64,000 nt of DNA from the NCBI GenBank assembly GCA_023264815.1, contig JAHFUZ010000018.1, forward strand, positions 17,954 through 81,953, read 5' to 3'. Numbering within the stretch: the stretch's first letter is position 1; every line of letters begins with the position of its first letter. Made by a program: the position numbers and the translations under genes. Origin of the DNA: Arthrobacter sp. Lineage in GTDB: Bacteria; Actinomycetota; Actinomycetes; Actinomycetales; Micrococcaceae. The notes below the pieces were generated by a model. The model was not told the origin of the DNA. It made no database searches and worked only from the letters and a program-made list of their open reading frames with translations. Of the stretch, positions 27,012 to 35,504 are shown one piece after another.

Positions 27012-28348
27012 GCCCCCACCAGGTTCTGTCCGCAGACACGCAGGATGTCGCCATTGATGCCACCCGCGGCGTCACTGGCGAGGAAGGCGATGGCCTCTGC
27101 CACGTCCGTTGGCAGGCCGCCCTGCTGGAGGGCGTTAAGCCTGCGGCCCACTTCCCGGACGGCAAAGGGGATCCGCGCTGTCATGTCGGTTTCGATGAAG
27201 CCCGGTGCCACGGCGTTGATGCTGCCACCGCGCGCGGCCAGCAATGGCGCTGACGCGCGGACCATGCCCATAACGCCGCCCTTGGAGGCGGCATAGTTGG
27301 TCTGGCCCCGGTTACCCGCGATGCCGCTGGTGGAGGCAACGGAAACAATTCGGGGTGATGTGCTGAAGTGTTCCGAGGCCAGCAGTGCTTCGTTGATCCT
27401 GAGCTGGGCGGCAATGTTGATGTTCAGGACCGAATTCCAGCGGGCGTGGTCCATGTTGGCAAGCAGCTTGTCGCGGGTAATGCCGGCGTTGTGGACCATG
27501 ATGTCCAGGCGTCCGTGCCGCTGCACAGCGTGCTCCAGGATGCGCTTCCCGGCGTCCTCGCGGCTGATGTCCAGTTGCAGGGCGGTTCCGTGAACTTCAT
27601 TGGCGACGCTTGCAAGGTGGTCGCCCGCGGCGGGGATGTCCACGAGGATCAGGGTGGCGCCGTCGCGGTGGAGGGTCCGCGCAATGGCGGCACCGATTCC
27701 CCGGGCTGCACCGGTGACTGCCGCCACTTTGCCGGCGAGGGGCTTCTCAGCGTCGCCGGGCAGCGTGCCTTCCCCTGTGCTGACCGTCAGGAACTGGCCG
27801 TCCACAAAAGCGGACCGGCCGGACAGGAAAAAGCGAAGGGCCGCCAGGGCACTGGGACTTGTGGTGGTGACGCCGTCGGCCAGGAGGATGCCGTTTGCCG
27901 TTGCGCCTGCCCGGAGTTCCTTGGCGAGGGAGCGCACCAGCCCGTCCACCCCTTGCCGGGCCGCTGCCCCGGCTGGGTTGCCGGTTTCCCCTGCTGGCCT
28001 TGACAAGGTGACAAACCGGGCGCTGGGGCCCAGGTCCCGCAGCGAGAATGCCACGGCGAGTACCGGTTTCTCCAGGTCTTCGGGCGCGGCCAGGGCGTCC
28101 AAAACCAGGATGATGGCACCGAGCTTCTCGCGTGGCACGGCGTGCCGGCGTACATCCAGGTTCCACGACAGCAGCGTGGCGGCCAGCTCATCCGCGCCTG
28201 CTGTACTTCCCTGTACCAGGACGGGCCCGTTGACCAGGGCCTGGCCGGGTTCATAGCGGCGGAGAACTGCCGGCTGAGGGAGGCCCAGCCGTTGGGCGAC
28301 ATCCTTGCCCAGCCCCTTGCTGACCAGTCGGGTGTATGTGTCTGTCAT
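27008..28348 (-). CDS. 3-oxoacyl-ACP/CoA reductase, large FabG4-type
   Basis: A 446-residue high-molecular-weight FabG. The N-terminal 200 residues form a degenerate, flavodoxin-like Rossmann domain with no cofactor motif. The C-terminal half is a complete SDR with TGAARGIGAAIARTL, the NAGITRDKLL motif, S in VSVASTSG and the catalytic YAASK (Y and K four apart). It would reduce 3-oxoacyl thioesters with NAD(P)H. ATG 28348 has GGGAG upstream; the frame is open further but without similarity. It lies ten nt after the thiolase gene in an apparent operon. Confidence 0.9.
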   Translation of the reverse strand: MTDTYTRLVSKGLGKDVAQRLGLPQPAVLRRYEPGQALVNGPVLVQGSTAGADELAATLLSWNLDVRRHAVPREKLGAIILVLDALAAPEDLEKPVLAVAFSLRDLGPSARFVTLSRPAGETGNPAGAAARQGVDGLVRSLAKELRAGATANGILLADGVTTTSPSALAALRFFLSGRSAFVDGQFLTVSTGEGTLPGDAEKPLAGKVAAVTGAARGIGAAIARTLHRDGATLILVDIPAAGDHLASVANEVHGTALQLDISREDAGKRILEHAVQRHGRLDIMVHNAGITRDKLLANMDHARWNSVLNINIAAQLRINEALLASEHFSTSPRIVSVASTSGIAGNRGQTNYAASKGGVMGMVRASAPLLAARGGSINAVAPGFIETDMTARIPFAVREVGRRLNALQQGGLPTDVAEAIAFLASDAAGGINGDILRVCGQNLVGA

Positions 28349-28358
28349 CCGGTTCTCC

Positions 28359-29726
28359 CTACGCTGCTTCGAGGATAGCGACGACGCCCTGGCCGCCGGC
28401 GGCACAGATGGAAATAAGCCCCCGTGCGGGCCTGCCGTCAACTGTGCCCTTGGCATGCAGCATCTTGGCAAGGGAGGCCACGATGCGCCCGCCAGTGGCG
28501 GCGAACGGGTGGCCAGCCGCCAGGGACGACCCGTTGACATTGAGCCTGCTGCGGTCGATGGTGCCGAAGGCGCTGTCCAGGCCCAGCCGGGTGCGGCCGA
28601 ATTCTTCGTCTTCCCATGCGGCCAGCGTGCTGAGGACGGTTCCGGCAAAGGCTTCGTGGATCTCAAAGAAGTCGAAATCGTCCAGCGTCAGACCATTGCG
28701 TGCCAGCAGCCGTGGGACGGCAAACGCCGGCGCCATCAGCAGGCCGTCCTTGCCATGGACGAAGTCCACCGCGGCGGCTTCGCCGTCCCTCACAGTGGCG
28801 AGCATGGGCAGGTCACGTGACTGTGCCCACTCCTCGGAGGCCAGCAGGACCGTGGACGCCCCATCGGTGAGCGGGGTGGAGTTTCCGGCGGTCATGGTCG
28901 CTTCCGCGCCCAGGCTCTTGCCGAAAACCGGGTTGAGGCTTGCCAGCTTCTCCAGCGTAGTGTCCGGCCTCAGGTTCGAGTCCTTCGCAAGCCCCCGGTA
29001 CGGGGTCAGCAGGTCATCGAAGAACCCGGAGTCGTAGGCCGCCGCCAGGTTTCGGTGGCTGTTGAACGCCAGCTCGTCCTGCGACTCGCGGGAGATGTTC
29101 CACTGTGCGGTGGTGAGGGCCTGGTGCTCACCCATGGACAATCCGGTCCGTGGCTCACCGGTGCCGGGGGCGTCAGGGGCGAGGTCCTTGGGCCGCAGAC
29201 GGCTCAGGACCTGGAGCCGCTGGGTCAAGGTTTTGGCCCGGTTCAGGTCCAGGAGTACTTCGCGCAGGCCTTCACTGACTGCAATGGGCGCATCCGATGC
29301 CGAGTCAACGCCGGCCGCGATGGCAGATTCGATCTGGCCCAGTTTGATCTTGTTGGCCAGGCCCAGGACTGTTTCGAGTCCGGTGGCACACGCCTGCTGG
29401 AGGTCGTAGGCAGGAGTCTCAGCGGACAGGGCAGAGCCCAGGACAGCCTCGCGGGTGAGGTTGAAGTCACGGGAATGCTTCAGGACAGCGCCCGCTGCCA
29501 CCTCACCGATTCTTTCGTCCTGGAGTCCGAACCTGGCAATGAGGCCGTCCAGCGCGGCAGTCAGCATGTCCTGGTTGGAGGACTTGGTGTACGCCCCACC
29601 GGACCGGGCAAACGGGATCCGGTTGCCGCCGACGATCACTGCCCGGCGGAGTGGCTGCGGCTCGCCCATTGCCGCTGGGCCAGTGAATTCCTTGGGTCCG
29701 TTGTCGGGCTGTCCATTAGCGGACAT
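28359..29726 (-). CDS. Acetyl-CoA C-acetyltransferase (FadA2/FadI type)
   Basis: A 455-residue thiolase. The nucleophilic Cys is in LQQACATGLE, the NEAFA-like motif is FFEIHEAFAGTVLS, GGRIV follows the AAGHPFAATGG histidine loop, and the second Cys is in ISICAAGGQG. It carries an N-terminal extension of about 25 residues before RRAVIVGGNRIPFAR. It is first in a minus-strand operon with the FabG and MaoC genes and is divergent from a TetR regulator. ATG 29726 has GAGGAG six nt upstream. The expected reaction is cleavage or synthesis of 3-oxoacyl-CoA. Confidence 0.93.
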   Translation of the reverse strand: MSANGQPDNGPKEFTGPAAMGEPQPLRRAVIVGGNRIPFARSGGAYTKSSNQDMLTAALDGLIARFGLQDERIGEVAAGAVLKHSRDFNLTREAVLGSALSAETPAYDLQQACATGLETVLGLANKIKLGQIESAIAAGVDSASDAPIAVSEGLREVLLDLNRAKTLTQRLQVLSRLRPKDLAPDAPGTGEPRTGLSMGEHQALTTAQWNISRESQDELAFNSHRNLAAAYDSGFFDDLLTPYRGLAKDSNLRPDTTLEKLASLNPVFGKSLGAEATMTAGNSTPLTDGASTVLLASEEWAQSRDLPMLATVRDGEAAAVDFVHGKDGLLMAPAFAVPRLLARNGLTLDDFDFFEIHEAFAGTVLSTLAAWEDEEFGRTRLGLDSAFGTIDRSRLNVNGSSLAAGHPFAATGGRIVASLAKMLHAKGTVDGRPARGLISICAAGGQGVVAILEAA

Positions 29727-29756
29727 GGGTGTCTCCTCTGATCTGCGACGGTTACC

Positions 29757-29787
29757 GATACCCAGCGTACCTGATACGCTGGGTATC
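29757..29787. promoter_or_regulatory. 31-bp palindromic operator with overlapping divergent promoters
   Basis: Two exact 13-bp arms, GATACCCAGCGTA and its complement, flank CCTGA. The arms hold a -10 hexamer for each strand: TTACCG, 17 nt, TACGCT (29775-29780) for the TetR gene, and the mirror-image TTCACG, 17 nt, TACGCT for the thiolase operon. The TetR GTG lies directly after the palindrome. A TetR dimer bound here would cover both promoters. Confidence 0.75.
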
Positions 29788-30489
29788 GTGAACCTCCCGC
29801 CAGAACCTCCGACGCCGGCTGCCGGCGGCAGTGCCGACGGCCGTTCCTCCCGCTGGCAAACCCACCGGGAGGAACGGCGCCGCGAGCTCATCAAATCCGC
29901 CCGACGCGCGGTCCATGCGCTTGGAAGCGAGGCCTCCATGGAGGACATCGCGGCGGCTGCCGGCACGTCGAAATCGGTCTTCTACCGCTATTTCGGCGAC
30001 AAAGCCGGCCTGCAGCAGGCTGTCGGAGAAGTGGTCCTGAGCCAGATGCAGCGCAAGATCGGCGAAGCGGCGCAGGCTGCCCAAGCACCGCGAGAGGGCC
30101 TGCTGGCCATGATCTCGGCCTACCTCCAGATGGCGGAAACCAGCCCCAATGTCTATAGCTTCGTCACCCGCCACGCGCCGGTGGACGCGGACAGCCCCGG
30201 AGGGTCCGCGATTTCGGGGGCACTGGGTCACTTCTTTGACTCCATCGCCGAGATGATTGCCGCTCCCCTGCGGACGCATTGGGGCGACGGCCGGGAAACG
30301 GTAATTGGCTACTGGCCCACTGCCGCCATCGGCCTGGTCCGGAACGCCGGGGAACAGTGGCTCAGCACCCCTGGCTCCGCGTCGAAGCCGGACCAGGAGG
30401 CCATGGCCCAGCAGATCACCGCGTGGCTGTGCGTTGGGATCGCTCCTGAACTCTCAGAAACACCTGTCAGAACCAACGAAGGAAATTGA
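29788..30489 (+). CDS. TetR family regulator of the fatty-acid module
   Basis: A 233-residue TetR/AcrR repressor. The helix-turn-helix is at about residues 45-80 (SMEDIAAAAGTSKSVFYRYF, followed by GDKAGL). The variable helical ligand domain follows (FVTRHAPVDADSPGG), probably for an acyl-CoA, by context. The GTG sits just after the palindromic operator, with TACGCT seven nt upstream, so the mRNA is probably leaderless and the repressor autoregulated. The acyl-CoA dehydrogenase ATG comes one nt after the stop, so both are in one operon. Confidence 0.88.
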   Translation: MNLPPEPPTPAAGGSADGRSSRWQTHREERRRELIKSARRAVHALGSEASMEDIAAAAGTSKSVFYRYFGDKAGLQQAVGEVVLSQMQRKIGEAAQAAQAPREGLLAMISAYLQMAETSPNVYSFVTRHAPVDADSPGGSAISGALGHFFDSIAEMIAAPLRTHWGDGRETVIGYWPTAAIGLVRNAGEQWLSTPGSASKPDQEAMAQQITAWLCVGIAPELSETPVRTNEGN

Positions 30490-30490
30490 C

Positions 30491-32641
30491 ATGACCGAAG
30501 TAGTGGACCGCCCCGGCGGCAGCGGCGCAGCCGCTAACAGGACAGTGCCGAACAACTCAGCCGCGGCCGGCAAAGCAGGGCCGGCGCGAGCAGTTAGCCG
30601 CCCGCAACTGCCTGCACAGCCCGCCGTCGACGTCGCCGCACTCGGAGAGCAGCTCCTGGGAAAGTGGGCGGACGCCCGCAAGCATGCCCGCGACCTGGCC
30701 CGCCACCCGGAACTGCACAAGACCGAAGGCCTGACCCACACCGAACACCGCAGCAGGACATTCGGGCAGCTGCAGTACCTTGTGGACCACAACGCCGTCC
30801 ACCGGGCCTTCCCCGCAGCACTCGGTGGTGCCGATGACCATGGCGGCAACGTGGCGGGGTTCGAGGAACTTGTCACCGCAGACCCGTCCCTCCAGATCAA
30901 GGCCGGGGTCCAGTGGGGACTCTTCGGCTCTGCGGTAATGCATCTTGGCACGGAAGAGCACCACGCCAAGTGGCTGCCGGGCATCATGAGCCTGGAAATT
31001 CCCGGCTGCTTCGCCATGACCGAGACCGGCCATGGTTCCGACGTTGCCAGCATCGCCACTACGGCCACCTACGACGCCGGCTCCCGGGAGTTCGTCATCC
31101 ACACCCCCTTCCGGGCTGCGTGGAAGGACTACATCGGCAACGCAGCGATCGACGGCCTGGGCGCCGTGGTTTTCGCCCAGCTCGTCACCCGGGGAGTGAA
31201 CCACGGCGTGCATGCGTTCTACGTGGACCTCAGGGATCCCCAAACCAGGGAGTTCCTGCCCGGCATCGGCGGCGAGGACGACGGCGTCAAAGGCGGACTC
31301 AACGGAATTGACAATGGCAGGCTGCACTTCGACCACGTCCGCATCCCGCGAACCAACCTCCTTAACCGCTACGGTGACGTGGCGGTTGACGGCACTTACA
31401 CCTCACCCATCCCCAGCCCGGGCCGACGCTTCTTCACCATGCTGGGCACCCTGGTCCAGGGCCGTGTCTCGCTTGATGGCGCAGCCGTTGCAGCGTCAAA
31501 GATCGCACTGACGGCAGCCATCCGGTACGCCACGGAACGCCGCCAGTTCAACGCGTCCTCGCACACCGATGAGGAAGTCCTCCTGGACTACCAGCGGCAC
31601 CAGCGCCGGCTCTTCACCCGGCTGGCCACCACCTACGCCGCCGGTTTCGCCCACGAGCAACTGCTGCAGAAGTTCGACGACGTGTTCTCCGGTGCACACG
31701 ACACGGATGAGGACCGCCAGGACCTGGAGACGCTCGCGGCCGCTCTGAAGCCGCTCAGCACCTGGCACGCCCTGGATACCCTGCAGGAGTGCCGCGAAGC
31801 CTGTGGCGGCGCCGGCTTCCTCATCGAGAACCGTTTCGCCTCGCTCCGCGCCGACCTGGACGTGTACGTCACGTTCGAGGGCGACAACACCGTGCTGCTC
31901 CAGCTCGTGGCCAAACGGCTCCTTGCGGACTACGCCAAGGAGTTCAGGAACGTCGATTTCGGTGTGCTGACCCGGTACGTTGTGGCCCAGGCCACCGGGG
32001 CGGCCATCCACCGCACCGGACTGCGCCAGGTGGCACAGTTTGTGGCTGATAGCGGCTCAGTCCAGAAGGCCGCCATCGCACTCCGGGACGAGGAAGGCCA
32101 GCGTGCCCTCCTGACGGACCGCGTCCAGACCATGGTGGCAGACGTCGGATCCGCCCTCAAAGGCGCCAACAAGCTTCCGTTGGAAAAGGGCGCCGCGCTG
32201 TTCAACCAGCACCAGCACGAGCTGATCGACGCAGCCCAGGCCCACGCGGAACTCCTGCAGTGGGAGGCCTTCACGGAGGCCCTGGCCGAGGTCACGGACC
32301 CCGGCACCAGGAAGGTCCTGACGTGGCTTCGAGACCTGTTTGGCCTCTCGCTGATCGAGAAGAACCTGGCCTGGTACCTGATGAACGGCCGGCTCTCCAT
32401 GCAGCGGGCGCGGACCGTGGGAGACTACATCAACCGCCTCCTGGTCAAGATCCGGCCGCACGCCCTGGACCTCGTGGATGCCTTCGGCTACGGAGACGGG
32501 CATGTCCGCGCCGCAATCGCCACCGGGGCAGAGAAGACACGGCAGGACGAAGCCCGCGCCTATGTGAGGGGACAGCGGGCCAGCGGCAACGCGCCGGTGG
32601 ACGAGAAGGTGCTGCTGGCACGCACCGCAACCTCCCGGTAG
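30491..32641 (+). CDS. Acyl-CoA dehydrogenase, large FadE5 type
   Basis: A 716-residue acyl-CoA dehydrogenase, close in size to mycobacterial FadE5. The region before residue 70 is Ala/Pro-rich. Family blocks include FAMTETGHGSDVAS (flavin-binding loop), the QGRVSLDGAAVAASKIALTA region, RYATERRQF and ECREACGGAGFLIENRFA with the YVTFEGDNTVLL FAD motif. The C-terminal 150 residues are an extra helical domain seen in acyl-CoA oxidases. It is co-transcribed with TetR. A GAAGGA site lies upstream of the ATG. A long hairpin follows at 32655. Confidence 0.92.
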   Translation: MTEVVDRPGGSGAAANRTVPNNSAAAGKAGPARAVSRPQLPAQPAVDVAALGEQLLGKWADARKHARDLARHPELHKTEGLTHTEHRSRTFGQLQYLVDHNAVHRAFPAALGGADDHGGNVAGFEELVTADPSLQIKAGVQWGLFGSAVMHLGTEEHHAKWLPGIMSLEIPGCFAMTETGHGSDVASIATTATYDAGSREFVIHTPFRAAWKDYIGNAAIDGLGAVVFAQLVTRGVNHGVHAFYVDLRDPQTREFLPGIGGEDDGVKGGLNGIDNGRLHFDHVRIPRTNLLNRYGDVAVDGTYTSPIPSPGRRFFTMLGTLVQGRVSLDGAAVAASKIALTAAIRYATERRQFNASSHTDEEVLLDYQRHQRRLFTRLATTYAAGFAHEQLLQKFDDVFSGAHDTDEDRQDLETLAAALKPLSTWHALDTLQECREACGGAGFLIENRFASLRADLDVYVTFEGDNTVLLQLVAKRLLADYAKEFRNVDFGVLTRYVVAQATGAAIHRTGLRQVAQFVADSGSVQKAAIALRDEEGQRALLTDRVQTMVADVGSALKGANKLPLEKGAALFNQHQHELIDAAQAHAELLQWEAFTEALAEVTDPGTRKVLTWLRDLFGLSLIEKNLAWYLMNGRLSMQRARTVGDYINRLLVKIRPHALDLVDAFGYGDGHVRAAIATGAEKTRQDEARAYVRGQRASGNAPVDEKVLLARTATSR

Positions 32642-32654
32642 GGCATCCTAAGTG

Positions 32655-32701
32655 CGTACGACGGCGCCGCTCCCTTGGGTGGGGAGCGGCGCCGTCGTAC
32701 G
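32655..32701. terminator. 20-bp hairpin between acyl-CoA dehydrogenase gene and glgA
   Basis: CGTACGACGGCGCCGCTCCC pairs perfectly with its complement at 32682-32701 around a TTGGGTG loop. It lies between convergent genes. A T-rich but mixed stretch (TCTTGTGT) follows on the plus strand. Confidence 0.7.
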
Positions 32702-32725
32702 TCTTGTGTCGGTTACCGAAACGCC

Positions 32726-33919
32726 TCAGAGTACCGAGCGGTAGACCTCAAGGGTGGTTTCGGTGATGGACTCCCAGGAGAAGTGCTCCTCGGCGCGGCG
32801 GCGGCCGGCCTGTCCCATGGCGCGCGCCCGCTCAGGATCGGACACCACTTCAGTCAGTGCTGCAGCGAACTCGGTGACGAACTTCTCCGGGTCCAGCGGT
32901 GTTCCGGTGCCGTCGGTGACCTGCTCCAGGTCCACCAGGAGACCGGTTTCGCCATGCTGGACAACCTCGGGGATACCACCGGTGGCGCTGGCCACCACGG
33001 CCGCGCCGCACGCCATGGCTTCGAGGTTCACAATGCCCAGCGGCTCATAGATTGACGGGCATGCGAACGCTGTAGCGTGGCTCAGGACCTGGATGAGTTC
33101 GTGCCGCGGAAGCATCCGTTCGATGAGGATGACGCCGGTCCGCTGCTGCTGCAGCTCCTCGATGAGACGTGCAGTCTCGGCGGCGAGCTCCGGGGTGTCC
33201 GCGGCACCCAGGCAGAGCACCAGCTGGACATCGGCGGGCAGCTTCGCAGCGGCCCGCAGGAGATAGGGAACACCCTTCTGACGCGTGTTGCGGCCGACGA
33301 AGACCACACTGGGTTTCTGCGGATCGATGCCGAGCGCCCGTACTGCGTCTTCGCCTTCGTCGCGCTGCCACAGCTCCACGTCGATGCCGTTGTGCACCAC
33401 CCTGACCTTGGCGGGATCAACGTCGGGGTAGCTGCGCAGAATGTCCTGGCGCATGCCCTCCGAGACGGCAATAATTGCGGCTGCGGCCTCGTAGGCGGTC
33501 TTTTCCACCCAGGACGAGAGCGCATAACCGCCCCCCAGCTGTTCTGCCTTCCAGGGCCGGAGCGGCTCAAGGCTGTGTGCGCTGAGCACGTGCGGGATGC
33601 CGTGCAGCAGGGACGCGAGGTGACCGGCCATGTTCGCGTACCAGGTATGCGAGTGGACAAGGTCTGCCCCTTCGATGTCCGGCACAATGCGCAGATCGAC
33701 GCCCAGGGTCTGGACGGCGGCGTTGGCTGAACCCAGGTCCTCAGGCACGGCATAGGAAGTCACCCCGGCGCCGTGGTAGTCAGCATCGCGGGGCGCCCCG
33801 AACGCACGAACCTGCAGGTCAACATGCTTACTAAGCACCCTGCTCAACTCGGCCACGTGGACTCCGGCGCCACCGTAAATCTCCGGCGGGAATTCTTTAG
33901 TCACAATGTCTATTCGCAC
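32726..33919 (-). CDS. glgA: Glycogen synthase / GlgM-type glycosyltransferase (GT4)
   Basis: A 397-residue GT4-family retaining glycosyltransferase, of the actinobacterial GlgA/GlgM group that uses ADP- or UDP-glucose, making glycogen or maltose-1-phosphate. It starts [20 protein letters not shown], with GG for donor binding. [11 protein letters not shown] and the [20 protein letters not shown] block carry the GT4 Glu-x7-Glu motif. GTG 33919 is chosen because homologues start at this residue and TACCTT lies seven nt upstream, suiting a leaderless start. A TTG at 33928 with AAGGA upstream would add three residues. It is divergent from glgC. Confidence 0.92.
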   Translation of the reverse strand: MRIDIVTKEFPPEIYGGAGVHVAELSRVLSKHVDLQVRAFGAPRDADYHGAGVTSYAVPEDLGSANAAVQTLGVDLRIVPDIEGADLVHSHTWYANMAGHLASLLHGIPHVLSAHSLEPLRPWKAEQLGGGYALSSWVEKTAYEAAAAIIAVSEGMRQDILRSYPDVDPAKVRVVHNGIDVELWQRDEGEDAVRALGIDPQKPSVVFVGRNTRQKGVPYLLRAAAKLPADVQLVLCLGAADTPELAAETARLIEELQQQRTGVILIERMLPRHELIQVLSHATAFACPSIYEPLGIVNLEAMACGAAVVASATGGIPEVVQHGETGLLVDLEQVTDGTGTPLDPEKFVTEFAAALTEVVSDPERARAMGQAGRRRAEEHFSWESITETTLEVYRSVL

Positions 33920-34021
33920 GTTACCCAAGGTAGTCCTTCCGCAGTATCTGTTCTAGTGTGAAGGAGTCCGGGCATGCCGGACTGTTTTGGGGAGTTACGA
34001 AGGCGTACAGGAGCGACCACT

Positions 34022-35437
34022 ATGCCGTTAAACAAAAAAGTCCTGGCCATTGTCCTTGCAGGTGGCGAGGGAAACCGGCTCATGCCACTGACGGCAGACC
34101 GGGCCAAACCGGCTGTGCCTTTCGCCGGCAGCTACCGCCTCATCGACTTTGCGCTGTCCAACCTGGTGAACTCACGCTATTTGCAGATCGTGGTGCTCAC
34201 GCAATACAAATCCCACAGCCTTGACCGACACATCTCCGAGACATGGCGGATGTCCACGCAGCTGGGCAACTACATAGCTTCCGTCCCGGCGCAGCAGCGC
34301 GTGGGCAAGAGCTGGTTCCTGGGCAGCGCCAACGCCATCTACCAGTCCCTGAACCTGATCCATGACGCTAACCCCGACATCGTCGTTGTGGTGGGCGCGG
34401 ACCACGTTTACCGCATGGACTTCGCCCAGATGGTGGCCCAGCACGTGCAGAGCGGCGCCAAAGCCACTGTGGCCGCCGTCCGCCAGCCGTTGAACATGGC
34501 CAATCAGTTCGGCGTGATCGAGGTGGACCAGACCAATCCGCAGAAGATTGCCGCGTTTGTGGAGAAGCCCGCCACCACGCCCGGGCTCGCCGCGGATCCC
34601 TCCCAGTTCCTTGCCTCCATGGGCAACTACGTGTTTGACGCCGACGCCCTGGTGGAGGCCCTGCACGTCGACGCCGAACGGCTGGACACCAAGCATGACA
34701 TGGGCGGGGACATCATCCCCTACTTCGTCAACCAGGGTGAAGCCGGCGTCTACGATTTCACCCTCAACGACATTCCCGGCTCGACCGAACGCGACCGCAC
34801 CTACTGGCGCGACGTGGGCACCATCGACTCGTTCTACGAGGCGCACATGGACCTGATCTCTCCCGTGCCGATCTTCAATCTGTACAACTCCGAATGGCCC
34901 ATCTACACGCGGCAGAGCATTTCGCCGCCGGCCAAGTTCGTCCGCGGCGACGGCAACACGGTGGGCTCGGCCCTGGACTCCATCGTGGCGAGCGGTACCG
35001 TCATCTCCGGCGGCATCGTGGAAGGCTCCGTACTCTCCAACGACGTCTTCGTGGGCAGGTCCAGCCGGGTGCTCGACTCCGTCCTGATGGATAAGGTCAA
35101 CATCGGCGAGGGTGCCGTGGTCAGGCGCGCCATCATCGACAAGTTCGTCAACGTTCCGGCAGGCGCCGCGATCGGCCTGGACCCGGAGCTCGACCGTGCC
35201 CGCGGCTTCAAGGTCACCGAATCGGGCATCACTGTACTGTCCAAGGGGCAGGTTGTCCCCGAACCCGACGAAGCCGAGCGCAAGCTTTCGGCCGCCAACC
35301 TCAGCGTTGTGCCGGCGGGCGTGAAGGCCGCCACCGAAAAGTGGTCCGAACTCCGGGAAACAGTAGATAGGGTCGCCGAAGTGCACTCCGCCGTCGTCGG
35401 CGCCTCGGGCGCAGGCTCACAGCCCGGCGAAGCCTAG
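34022..35437 (+). CDS. glgC: Glucose-1-phosphate adenylyltransferase
   Basis: Makes ADP-glucose from glucose-1-phosphate and ATP for glycogen synthesis. The 471-residue protein has the nucleotidyltransferase motif [18 protein letters not shown], the [17 protein letters not shown] signature, [10 protein letters not shown] and a C-terminal left-handed beta-helix ([33 protein letters not shown]). After about residue 410 a non-helical tail of 60 residues follows, longer than in E. coli. ATG 34022 has AGGAG nine nt upstream; a frame opening at 33974 is rejected. It is divergent from glgA; the 102-nt gap between them shows no clear operator. Confidence 0.95.
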   Translation: MPLNKKVLAIVLAGGEGNRLMPLTADRAKPAVPFAGSYRLIDFALSNLVNSRYLQIVVLTQYKSHSLDRHISETWRMSTQLGNYIASVPAQQRVGKSWFLGSANAIYQSLNLIHDANPDIVVVVGADHVYRMDFAQMVAQHVQSGAKATVAAVRQPLNMANQFGVIEVDQTNPQKIAAFVEKPATTPGLAADPSQFLASMGNYVFDADALVEALHVDAERLDTKHDMGGDIIPYFVNQGEAGVYDFTLNDIPGSTERDRTYWRDVGTIDSFYEAHMDLISPVPIFNLYNSEWPIYTRQSISPPAKFVRGDGNTVGSALDSIVASGTVISGGIVEGSVLSNDVFVGRSSRVLDSVLMDKVNIGEGAVVRRAIIDKFVNVPAGAAIGLDPELDRARGFKVTESGITVLSKGQVVPEPDEAERKLSAANLSVVPAGVKAATEKWSELRETVDRVAEVHSAVVGASGAGSQPGEA

Positions 35438-35446
35438 GGCCCTGCG

Positions 35447-35481
35447 GGAGCCCGGTACCGCCGACGGTCGGTCCGGGCTCC
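35447..35481 (+). terminator. Hairpin after glgC
   Basis: A 9-bp stem GGAGCCCGG / CCGGGCTCC, with a further small GC-rich pairing inside its loop, lies nine nt after the glgC stop codon. There is no T tract. Confidence 0.45.
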
Positions 35482-35504
35482 GCGAAGCCTGTAAAATTGG
35501 GGCA

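Noticed and set aside
34172..35386. A 404-codon minus-strand frame
   Set aside because: Antisense to glgC. The product is rich in His, Val and Gly with no recognisable motif.
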